Below are positions 24,062 to 31,296 of a stretch of 49,411 nt of DNA, piece after piece. How positions within the stretch are numbered: the stretch's first letter is position 1; each line of letters begins with the position of its first letter. The DNA lies in contig NZ_MSIE01000077.1 in assembly GCF_001921205.1 (NCBI RefSeq), positions 1 to 49,411 of the forward strand. Reading direction: 5' to 3'. A program made the translations under genes and the position numbers. A model generated the notes under the pieces. The model was not told where the DNA came from. It searched no databases and saw only the letters and a list, made by a program, of their open reading frames with translations. Source of the stretch: Actinophytocola xanthii (lineage in GTDB: Bacteria; Actinomycetota; Actinomycetes; Mycobacteriales; Pseudonocardiaceae).

Positions 24062-24090
24062 TTGACAGTGTTACATAACACCCGTATCTT
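24062..24090 (+). promoter_or_regulatory. Consensus promoter with TetR operator in its spacer
   Basis: TTGACA (24062-24067), a 17-bp spacer and TATCTT (24085-24090) form a near-consensus sigma-70-type promoter, rare in such GC-rich DNA. The spacer contains the perfect inverted repeat GTGTTA-CA-TAACAC (24068-24081). A TetR protein bound there would block polymerase. The site also lies at the start of the TetR gene. Confidence 0.75.
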
Positions 24091-24153
24091 TAGAAGTACA
24101 ACGGCGTTATGGATAAGGAATCCGACGTCTTCCGTACAGATGAGGCGAATGCC

Positions 24154-24465
24154 ATGAGAGAACACGACGTGGGCGGTGCGCTTCCCCGCTCCCGTTTTCG
24201 GATGGAGACCGGCCTCGAGGTGCTCGAGGAGTGGACGCAGACCGCTTCCCAGTCCCAGAAGAACGCCGTGTACGAGGCGCTGTTCGCCATGCTCGACGGC
24301 TCCCTGTTCCGCCGGTACCGCATCGTGGACGACTTCCAGCGGCCGAGCGAGCTGTTCGTGATCGTGCGCGACGACCTGGTCGTGAAGATCCGGGTCAACT
24401 GCTTCGACTCCTTCGGCGTCGTGCACATCGGCGCCTGCGGGCCCCGACAGGGCATCTGCGGATAA
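24154..24465 (+). CDS. Small hypothetical protein (103 residues)
   Basis: A soluble protein from the ATG at 24154, chosen because GAGG lies eight bases upstream; the ATG at 24109 has no ribosome site and falls in promoter DNA. The segments RMETGLEVLEEWTQTAS, KNAVYEALFAMLDGSLFRRY and ELFVIVRDDLVVKIRVN suggest an alpha/beta domain related to small actinobacterial DUFs (possibly DUF6235, from memory). It is transcribed from the TetR-controlled promoter, so it may belong to a stress or self-protection response. The function is unknown. Confidence 0.65.
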   Translation: MREHDVGGALPRSRFRMETGLEVLEEWTQTASQSQKNAVYEALFAMLDGSLFRRYRIVDDFQRPSELFVIVRDDLVVKIRVNCFDSFGVVHIGACGPRQGICG

Positions 24466-24529
24466 GACTCCGCGTTCCCCGCCCGGTCATGCTTGAGGCG
24501 GACCTGACACCGGGCGAGAGGACAGACAC

Positions 24530-25321
24530 GTGATCCAGCGGGACGTGATCTCCGACCTGACCGCGGAGGCGAACGAGGTCGACCAGCTCGTCGCCGGTCT
24601 CGACGCGGCCGGCTGGCAGCGGCCGACGCCGGCCCCCGGCTGGACGGTCGCCCACCAGGTCGCCCACCTGGCCTTCATCTTCCGGCTGGCCGGGACCGCC
24701 GCCGCCGACCCAGAGCTGTTCACCGCGATGACGGCCAAGGTCGGCCAGGACTTCGAGGCGGCGGTGAACGGCGCCCTGCGTGAGTACCTCGACGACCAGC
24801 CGGAGGTGCTGCTCACCCGCTGGCGGGCCGAGCGGGACGGGGCGATCAAGGCGCTGGCCGCGGTGCCGGCCGACCAGGTCGTGCCGTGGCTGGTCCGCCC
24901 GCTGCCGCCGGCGGTGCTGGCCTGCGCGGGAATCATGGAGCTGTTCGGGCACGGTCAGGACATCGCCGACGCGCTCGCGGTGACCCGAACCCGCACCGAC
25001 CGGCTCTGGAACCTCGCCTGGTTCGCCACGCTCACCTGGGACTTCGGCTACCAGTCACGCGGGCTGACCCCGCCGGACGTGCGGTTCCGCTACGAGCTCA
25101 CCGCACCCTCCGGGGAGATCTGGGAGTTCGGTCCCGCCGACGCCGAGCAGCGGATCAGCGGTCCCGCCGAGGACTTCTGCCTGCTGGTCACCCGGCGCCG
25201 GCACCGCGACGACCTCGCCCTGACGGCGGTCGGCGCCGACGCCGACCACTGGCTGGACATCGCCCAGGCCTACCGCGGGCCGGCCGGCGAGGGCCGCCGA
25301 CCGGGCCAGTTCTCGGCCTGA
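24530..25321 (+). CDS. DinB/MDMPI-fold putative metal enzyme (TIGR03084 type)
   Basis: A 263-residue protein starting at GTG 24530 behind GAGAGGA. The N-terminal helical bundle has WTVAHQVAHLAF and the intact metal set E-x3-H-x2-D in IMELFGHGQDIADAL. The C-terminal beta domain includes ISGPAEDFCLLVTRRRHRDDLALTAVG. This matches the TIGR03084 branch of maleylpyruvate-isomerase-like proteins, whose reactions are mostly unknown but are linked to mycothiol or divalent metal. It is the second protein of this fold within 2 kb and lies downstream of the TetR-controlled promoter. A detoxification role is inferred. Confidence 0.8.
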   Translation: MIQRDVISDLTAEANEVDQLVAGLDAAGWQRPTPAPGWTVAHQVAHLAFIFRLAGTAAADPELFTAMTAKVGQDFEAAVNGALREYLDDQPEVLLTRWRAERDGAIKALAAVPADQVVPWLVRPLPPAVLACAGIMELFGHGQDIADALAVTRTRTDRLWNLAWFATLTWDFGYQSRGLTPPDVRFRYELTAPSGEIWEFGPADAEQRISGPAEDFCLLVTRRRHRDDLALTAVGADADHWLDIAQAYRGPAGEGRRPGQFSA

Positions 25322-25348
25322 GGCCGAGGCGGACCCGGGAGCGGGCAC

Positions 25349-25711
25349 ATGTCGGTCCGAGCCGTCCGCGGCGCGACCCAGGTGGACCGGGACGACCCGG
25401 CCCTCATCGCCGAGGGCACGACCGAGCTGCTCACCGAGGTGATCGGGCGCAACGGGCTGGACCCGGATGACCTGATCAGCGTCGTGTTCACCGTGACACC
25501 AGACCTGACCAGCGGCTTCCCCGCCGCGGCCGCCCGGGCGCTCGGGCTGACCGACCTGCCCCTGTTGTGCGCCACCGAGATCGACGTTCCGCACGCCCCG
25601 CGGCGGGTGGTCCGGCTGCTCGCCCACGTGGAGAGCGACCGCCCGCGGGCGGCGATCCGGCACGTGTACCTGCGCGGCGCGGCCGCACTGCGACCCGACC
25701 TGGCCGCGTAG
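25349..25711 (+). CDS. aroH: Chorismate mutase, AroH class
   Basis: A 120-residue monofunctional chorismate mutase of the trimeric AroH fold, converting chorismate to prephenate. Active-site residues line up with the Bacillus subtilis enzyme one position off: Arg7 (VRGATQ), Cys74 and Glu77 (LLCATEIDVP), Arg89 (or Arg86) and Tyr107 (HVYLRG). It starts 28 bases after the DinB-fold gene and is followed at once by a terminator, so it is probably the last gene of that transcript. It may be housekeeping or may feed an aromatic unit of the enediyne. Confidence 0.9.
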   Translation: MSVRAVRGATQVDRDDPALIAEGTTELLTEVIGRNGLDPDDLISVVFTVTPDLTSGFPAAAARALGLTDLPLLCATEIDVPHAPRRVVRLLAHVESDRPRAAIRHVYLRGAAALRPDLAA

Positions 25712-25746
25712 GCGGTGTGCCGCCCCGGTGGGGGCGGCACACCGCC
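25711..25746. terminator. Bidirectional terminator after aroH and the GH95 gene
   Basis: A perfect 16-bp stem, GGCGGTGTGCCGCCCC (25711-25726) with its complement at 25731-25746, around a 4-base loop. It lies between two convergent genes and marks the right boundary of the enediyne region. Confidence 0.9.
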
Positions 25747-25759
25747 TCGGTGCGTCGGC

Positions 25760-28700
25760 TCAGCCGAACGCGTGGTCCCGCCACCTCGGGACCTCGGCCG
25801 CGCTCAGGGCGACCGGCAGGATCGCTGTCCGGTCGACCGAGCCGGTCAGCCGCTGACCGCCGCCCTGGTCCGCACCGAAGCGCAGCTCCCGGGTGGCGCA
25901 GCCGTTGATGCCGTCGTCGGGCACCGAGCCGGTCCCGGCCCGTACCCCGTCGACGTAGACGGCCAGCTCGCCCGCGTCGGTCATCGTGACCACGAGGTCG
26001 ACCCACCGGTCGCGCGGGACCACCGCCGAGGTCGTCGTGCCCGTGCCCGACCCGATGAACCGCAGCTGGTCCGATGGGGTCAGGTCGATCAGCACGCCGT
26101 CGGTGCCCGGGTCGCCGCTGCGCTGCCAGTCGAACAGGCGGCGGTAGCCGGCGCCGGAGACCTTCACCTCGGTCGCGAACGTCGCCTGGCGGAGGAAGCC
26201 GAGCGAGGTCGGGGCGGTGGCGAGGTAGGTGTCGCCGTCCAGGACGGCGCCGCTCCCGGTGGGCGCCGTGCTGTCGTAGGTCGCGCTACCCCGGACCGTC
26301 GCGTCCCTGCCGTTCGCCGAGAGGTCCTCCACACCGGACCCCGCGGACGGGTCCCAGGCCACCAGCGGGGTGTCGGCCGGCGGCACCGGGCAGGGCGGCA
26401 GCGGCTCGATCGACACGCCGGTCCGACCGGTGTGCCGCCACCCCTGCCCGGTCAGTGTGACCGCCAGCGGCTCGAACTCGCTCTGCCCGGCCCGCGGCGT
26501 CACCGCGATCGTGAACGTCCGCGAGCGGCCCGGGCGGAGCGCCGGGACCTCGACCGCGACCGGCTCCGCCGTCCAGCCCTCGGGCAGGGTCACGGCCAGC
26601 CGGCCGGCCGGCAGCGTGCGGTGCAGTGCCGAGACCGTCACCTCGAGGTCGAACGGGGTCTGGGCGAGCGCCGCGTCCGGCGCCTCGACCCGCACCGAGG
26701 CGAGTGCTCGGAGAACGTAGCTCCGGCCTCGCTGCGCCGCGATCGTGATGGTGCCGTCGGCCTCGGTGACCCGGACCGGACGGCCTCGCGAGTCGACCAC
26801 CTCGTAGCGGCCGGCGAGCAGGTCCGAGGACACCGTGATGGGGCCGGAACGACCGGCGGCGAGCTGGATCCGGGTCGGCGTGCCACCGGTCCAGTCGACG
26901 TCGACCGTCACGTCGCCGCGCGCCCGCAGGCCGCGGACCGACCCGTCGGCCCACTGGTCGGGCAGGGCCGGCAGCACGTCCACCACGCCGGTGTGGCTCT
27001 GCAGCAGCATCTCGGCCACGCCCGCGGTCGCGCCGAAGTTGCCGTCGATCTGGAACGGCGGATGGGTGTCCCACAGGTTGTCCAGCGTGCTGGTCTTCAG
27101 CAGCTCGGAGAGCATCAGGTGGGAGTGGTTGCCGTCCAGCAGCCGAGCCCAGAAGTTGATCTTCCAGGCCTTGCTCCACCCGGTGCCGCCGTCACCCCGG
27201 GCCTCCAGCGAGGTCCGCGCCGCCTCGACCAGCTCCGGGTCGCGCCGAGGAGTGATCTGGCGGCCGGGGTGCAGTGCGAACAGGTGCGACACGTGCCGGT
27301 GCTCGTTGTTCGGGTCGTCCCAGTCGAGCTTCCACTCCTGCAGCTGACCCCACGAGCCGACCCGCAGGCCCGGGTCCAACCGGTCGAGCGTGGCCTTCGC
27401 CTCTGCGGCGAACGCCCGGTCCCCGAGCGTGTTCGCCGCCTCGACGGTGTTGGTCAGCAGGTCCCACACGATCTGCTGGGACATCGAGGCGCCGGCCGAG
27501 AACGGCCCCTGCTCGGGCGAGTAGCTCGGGGTGACCACGAGCTTGCCGTCCCGCGGGTCGACGACCAGCTCGTCCATCCAGAACTCGGAGAGCGACCTGA
27601 GCATCGGGTAGGCCCGTTCACGCAGGAACCGCTCGTCCCGGGTGAACAGGTAGTGCTCGTAGTAGTGCTGGGCGAGCCAAGCGCCGGACTCGGGGAACCA
27701 GAACGCGGTCGCCCAGTCGTGCACCCCGGTGAAGCCGAACGGGTTGGTCTCGTTGTGCACCACCCAGCCCCAGTTGCCGAACATCTCCCGGGCGGTGACC
27801 TCACCGGCCGGCACCAGGGAGTCGACGTAGTCGAACAGCGGCGCCGTGGTCTCGGACAGGTTCGTCGTCTCCGCCGGCCAGTAGTTCATCTGCAGGTTGA
27901 TGTTCACGTGGTAGTCCGCGCTCCACGGCGGGGACGTCGAGTTGTTCCAGACGCCCTGCAGGTTGGCCGGCAGCGAACCCGGCCGCGAGGACCCGATCAG
28001 CAGGTAGCGGCCGTACTGGAAGTACAGCGCCTCCAGGGCCTTGCGGTGCGCCGCCGGGGTGGCCGGGTCGCGGTAGGCCCGGAGCAGGTCGTCGGTCGGG
28101 ATGTCGGGCATCTCCTGGCCGATGTCCAGGCTCACCCGGTCGAAGAGCTCCCGGTAGTCGGACACGTGCGCCGAGCGCAGCCGGCCGAACCCCTTGCCGG
28201 CGGCCCGGTCCACGCGCTGGGTGACCTCCTGGTGCGGGTCGCGGCCGGTGCGGTAGGTGGGGTACTCGGTCGAGTAGTCGGTGCCGGCGGCGAGGAGCAG
28301 CGTGACCGCGTCCGCCCCGCTGACGGTCACCGAGCCGTCGGCGTTGTCGGTGCGCCGACCACCCTCGTTGAGCACCTGGATCTGCGACTCGAACCGCATC
28401 CCGTTGTCGTTGAGCGCGCCGGCGAAGGTGATCCGGCCGCCGCGCGCGGTGATGTTCCGGGACCGGTTGTCCGGCGCGCTGACCGAGGCGGTGAACCCGA
28501 CCTGGCCCGGCCGGTCCGCCGAGATCCTGGCCACGATGACGTGGTCCTCGCCGGAGGCGAAGTACTCGCGCGAGTGCCGGACGCCGTCGGCGGTGTAGCC
28601 GACCCCCGCGACGCCCTCGGCGATGTCGAGGTCGCGGCGGTAGCCGGTCACCTCGCCGGGCGCGGTCGGCTGGGTCAGCCGGAGGTCACCGAAGAGCTGG

Positions 28701-29161
28701 TAGGCGCCGAAGCCGGTCTTGGGCTGGCCGAGCTGGTCGGCGACCCACTCCGGGTCGGCCTGGCCCTGCGCCCAGATCCGGTCCTGGACCGCCTCGAGGG
28801 CGCCCGGGCGGGGCTCGCGCCAGTTGCCGAAGTCGTAGCCGGGTGAACCCGGGCCCCCGGTCCACAGCGTCTTCTCGTTGAACTGCACCAGCTCCGACTG
28901 CACGCCGCCGAAGATGTTGGCCCCCAGCGCGCCGTTGCCGACCGGCAGTGACTGGGACTCCCAGTCGGTGGCCGGCTCGTCGTACCACAGCGTCAGGTCA
29001 GCATCGCGACCGCCGCCGCCCCCACCGTGGCCGTGGCGTTGCCCCCCTTCGGAAGCCGAGGCGCTGCCTGCGACCAACGCGGTTCCGGCGAGCGCGGTGG
29101 TCGCGACCACCACCGCCGCCAATGCCCTCGTCGTCCTCTCGCGTAAGCGTTTGCTCGTCAT
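25760..29161 (-). CDS. Secreted GH95 alpha-L-fucosidase with LamG-type domain
   Basis: A 1133-residue exported glycosidase that cleaves terminal alpha-L-fucose (or L-galactose). Residues about 10-38 are a signal peptide. The GH95 catalytic region spans about 55-770, with WYDEPATDWESQSLPVGNGALGA, the paired asparagines of NINLQMNYWPAE, the SPEQGP glutamate region and the aspartate of QIDGNFGATAGVAEM. An NEW3-like beta domain and a C-terminal LamG/concanavalin-like domain follow. ATG 29161 is preferred to GTG 29164 because of GAGGAG spacing. Codon 6 is TTA. It is the last gene of the fucose operon, behind a hairpin. Confidence 0.93.
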   Translation of the reverse strand: MTSKRLRERTTRALAAVVVATTALAGTALVAGSASASEGGQRHGHGGGGGGRDADLTLWYDEPATDWESQSLPVGNGALGANIFGGVQSELVQFNEKTLWTGGPGSPGYDFGNWREPRPGALEAVQDRIWAQGQADPEWVADQLGQPKTGFGAYQLFGDLRLTQPTAPGEVTGYRRDLDIAEGVAGVGYTADGVRHSREYFASGEDHVIVARISADRPGQVGFTASVSAPDNRSRNITARGGRITFAGALNDNGMRFESQIQVLNEGGRRTDNADGSVTVSGADAVTLLLAAGTDYSTEYPTYRTGRDPHQEVTQRVDRAAGKGFGRLRSAHVSDYRELFDRVSLDIGQEMPDIPTDDLLRAYRDPATPAAHRKALEALYFQYGRYLLIGSSRPGSLPANLQGVWNNSTSPPWSADYHVNINLQMNYWPAETTNLSETTAPLFDYVDSLVPAGEVTAREMFGNWGWVVHNETNPFGFTGVHDWATAFWFPESGAWLAQHYYEHYLFTRDERFLRERAYPMLRSLSEFWMDELVVDPRDGKLVVTPSYSPEQGPFSAGASMSQQIVWDLLTNTVEAANTLGDRAFAAEAKATLDRLDPGLRVGSWGQLQEWKLDWDDPNNEHRHVSHLFALHPGRQITPRRDPELVEAARTSLEARGDGGTGWSKAWKINFWARLLDGNHSHLMLSELLKTSTLDNLWDTHPPFQIDGNFGATAGVAEMLLQSHTGVVDVLPALPDQWADGSVRGLRARGDVTVDVDWTGGTPTRIQLAAGRSGPITVSSDLLAGRYEVVDSRGRPVRVTEADGTITIAAQRGRSYVLRALASVRVEAPDAALAQTPFDLEVTVSALHRTLPAGRLAVTLPEGWTAEPVAVEVPALRPGRSRTFTIAVTPRAGQSEFEPLAVTLTGQGWRHTGRTGVSIEPLPPCPVPPADTPLVAWDPSAGSGVEDLSANGRDATVRGSATYDSTAPTGSGAVLDGDTYLATAPTSLGFLRQATFATEVKVSGAGYRRLFDWQRSGDPGTDGVLIDLTPSDQLRFIGSGTGTTTSAVVPRDRWVDLVVTMTDAGELAVYVDGVRAGTGSVPDDGINGCATRELRFGADQGGGQRLTGSVDRTAILPVALSAAEVPRWRDHAFG

Positions 29162-29238
29162 CACGACTCCTCTGTCACGACACGAAACCGCTGATAGCAG
29201 GGTGTGCAGCTGGTTGTGCGGTAGAGAAGAGCGGAGCG

Positions 29239-29260
29239 GCCGGGCCCATCCGGGCCCGGC
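29239..29260 (-). terminator. Hairpin between binding-protein gene and GH95 gene
   Basis: GCCGGGCCC (29239-29247) pairs with GGGCCCGGC (29252-29260) over an ATCC loop, 13 bases after the binding-protein stop. It is likely a partial terminator or mRNA stabiliser that sets the fucosidase level. Confidence 0.6.
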
Positions 29261-29273
29261 CGCCGCCGGTGGA

Positions 29274-30257
29274 TCACTCGTAGAGGACCGCCTTGATCTC
29301 GGCGTCGTCGATGTTGCTCTTGTCGTACCACTTGAAGCCGGTGTCGATGGACTTCGGCAGCTCCTCGCCGTCGATCGCCTTCATCGCGGCGATCACGAGC
29401 TCGCGGCCCATGTTGACCGGGTCCTGGGTGACCGCGCCGGCCATGGAGCCGTCACGGATCGCGTCCACCTGGGCCTTGCCCGAGTCGAAGCCGACCAGCT
29501 TCAGGCCGGTCTTGCCGCTCTCCTCGACACCCTTGATGACGCCGATCGCGGAGCCCTCGTTGGCGGCGTAGATGCCCTTGAGGTCGGGGTTCGCCGAGAT
29601 GATCGACTTGGTGATGTTGGCCGACTCCAGCTGGTCGCCACCGCCGTACTGCGGCTCGAGCACCTCGATGTCGGGTGCGTTCTGCTCCATCCACTCCATG
29701 AAGCCGTCGCGCCGGTCGGTACCGGACTTGCTGGTCTGGTCGTGGACGACCAGCGCGACCTTGCCCTTGCCACCGACGAGCTCGGACATGTGCTTGGCGG
29801 CCTCGGCCGCGGCGGCCTTGTTGTCCGTGCTGACCGTGGTCACCGGAACGTCGCTGTCCACACCGGAGTCGAAGGCGATAACCGGGATGTTCTGCGACTT
29901 CGCCTGCTGGAGCAGGGGCTCGGCGGACTGGCTGTCGAGCGCGGCGAAGCCGATGGCGGCCGGCGACTTGGCGAGGTCGTTGGTGAGCATGTTGATCTGC
30001 TCCTCGACGTCCGACTCGGTCGGCGGGCCGACGAAGGTGACGCGTGCGCCCTGCTTCTCGGCCTCCTCCTCCGCGCCGTTCTTGACCGCCTGCCAGAACT
30101 GGTGCTGGAAGCCCTTGGACACGATCGCGATGTACGGCTGCTCGCCGTTCCCGCCACCACCACCTCCGCCGGCGTTGCCGCCGTCCTCACCGCACGCGGT
30201 GAGCGAGAGTGCCAGGGCGGCACCGGCCATGATGGCGCCGGCCTTCCGAATCTTCAT
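29274..30257 (-). CDS. Sugar ABC transporter substrate-binding lipoprotein
   Basis: A 327-residue lipoprotein with lipobox LTAC at about residue 22, then a Gly-rich linker (GGNAGGGGGGGNG) and a periplasmic-binding type I fold of the ribose/xylose class (PYIAIVSKGFQHQFWQAV, VIAFDSGVDSDVPVTTVSTDN, GIYAANEGSAIGV, LVGFDSGKAQVDAIRDGSMAGAVTQDP). It would capture a pentose or deoxyhexose outside the membrane. With L-fuconate dehydratase and a fucosidase in the operon, L-fucose is the likely ligand. It starts four bases after the permease stop. Confidence 0.9.
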   Translation of the reverse strand: MKIRKAGAIMAGAALALSLTACGEDGGNAGGGGGGGNGEQPYIAIVSKGFQHQFWQAVKNGAEEEAEKQGARVTFVGPPTESDVEEQINMLTNDLAKSPAAIGFAALDSQSAEPLLQQAKSQNIPVIAFDSGVDSDVPVTTVSTDNKAAAAEAAKHMSELVGGKGKVALVVHDQTSKSGTDRRDGFMEWMEQNAPDIEVLEPQYGGGDQLESANITKSIISANPDLKGIYAANEGSAIGVIKGVEESGKTGLKLVGFDSGKAQVDAIRDGSMAGAVTQDPVNMGRELVIAAMKAIDGEELPKSIDTGFKWYDKSNIDDAEIKAVLYE

Positions 30258-30260
30258 TGA

Positions 30261-31262
30261 TCAGGCCTCTTTCTTTCGGAGAATGTCGGTGTAGACGGCT
30301 ACGAGGATCACGCAGCCGAGGATGACGTTCTGCCACTCCTGCGGGATGGACATGATCTGTAGTCCGTTGTTCAGCGTGGAGATGATCAGCGCGCCGATGA
30401 GCGTGCCGAGGATCGAGCCCTTGCCGCCGGACAGGGAGGTTCCCCCGATGACCACGGCGGCGATCGCCTGGAGCTCGTAGCCCATGCCGGTCGCGGGCTG
30501 GGCCGACCCGAGCCTGGCGGAGATCATGATTCCGGCGAGGCCGGTGAACAGTCCGGCGAACGCGTAGATCGCGATCTTCCACTTGCGCACGTCGATGCCC
30601 GACAGCGCGGTTGCCTCCTCGTTGCTGCCGATCGAGTAGGTGTAGCGGCCGAGCACGGTCTTGGTGAGCAGCACGCCGGCGATGACCGCCACGACGATCA
30701 GCACCAGCACCGCGTTCGGGAACTCCACGCCGGGGATGAGGTTCCCGGTGGAGATCTTGGTGTAGCTCGGCTCCTCGCTGAAGTAGATCGGGGCGCTGTC
30801 CGACACCACCAGCGCGAGCCCTTCCGCCACGAGCATCATCGCGAGGGTCGCGATGAACGGCGGGATCTTCAGCAGGGCGATGTTGATGCCGTTGATCAGT
30901 CCCATCATTCCTCCGAAGAGGACTGTCGCGACCAGACCAACGACCAGTGGTAAGTCCATGTTGACGATGAACACGCCGGACATCACCGCGCACAGGGCCA
31001 TCCCGGTACCGACCGCCAGGTCGATACCGCCGGTGATGATGACGAAGGTGGTGCCGATCGCCAGCGTTCCGATGACGACCGTCGAGAACAGGATCGCGGT
31101 GAAGTTGCCGTAGGTGAAGAAGAACGGGCTCGCCACCGAGAAGAACGCGAAGATCGCGATCAGGCTGGCGAACGCCAGCAGCTGCTGCAGCCGTCCCTTG
31201 GCGACCGCGGCGAAGCCGCCGCCGGCCACCGACTCGCGTGGCGGCGTCTCGAGGGCGGTCAT
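30261..31262 (-). CDS. Sugar ABC transporter permease (RbsC type)
   Basis: A 333-residue permease of the CUT2 (ribose-type) family with eight to ten membrane helices and the conserved motifs VIITGGIDLAVGTGMAL and AAVVIGGTSLSGGKGSILGTLIGALI. The ATG at 31262 follows GGAGG. A single permease forms the homodimer typical of CUT2 systems. A TTA leucine codon lies at 30951-30953. Confidence 0.92.
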   Translation of the reverse strand: MTALETPPRESVAGGGFAAVAKGRLQQLLAFASLIAIFAFFSVASPFFFTYGNFTAILFSTVVIGTLAIGTTFVIITGGIDLAVGTGMALCAVMSGVFIVNMDLPLVVGLVATVLFGGMMGLINGINIALLKIPPFIATLAMMLVAEGLALVVSDSAPIYFSEEPSYTKISTGNLIPGVEFPNAVLVLIVVAVIAGVLLTKTVLGRYTYSIGSNEEATALSGIDVRKWKIAIYAFAGLFTGLAGIMISARLGSAQPATGMGYELQAIAAVVIGGTSLSGGKGSILGTLIGALIISTLNNGLQIMSIPQEWQNVILGCVILVAVYTDILRKKEA

Positions 31263-31296
31263 GGCGCCTCCGCGGTTGCGCGTACGTCGGCCCTGG

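Noticed and set aside
25715-28846. Long plus-strand open frame opposite the fucosidase
   Set aside because: Low-complexity Val/Arg/Gly/Asp translation typical of an antisense shadow; the GH95 frame has full domain support.
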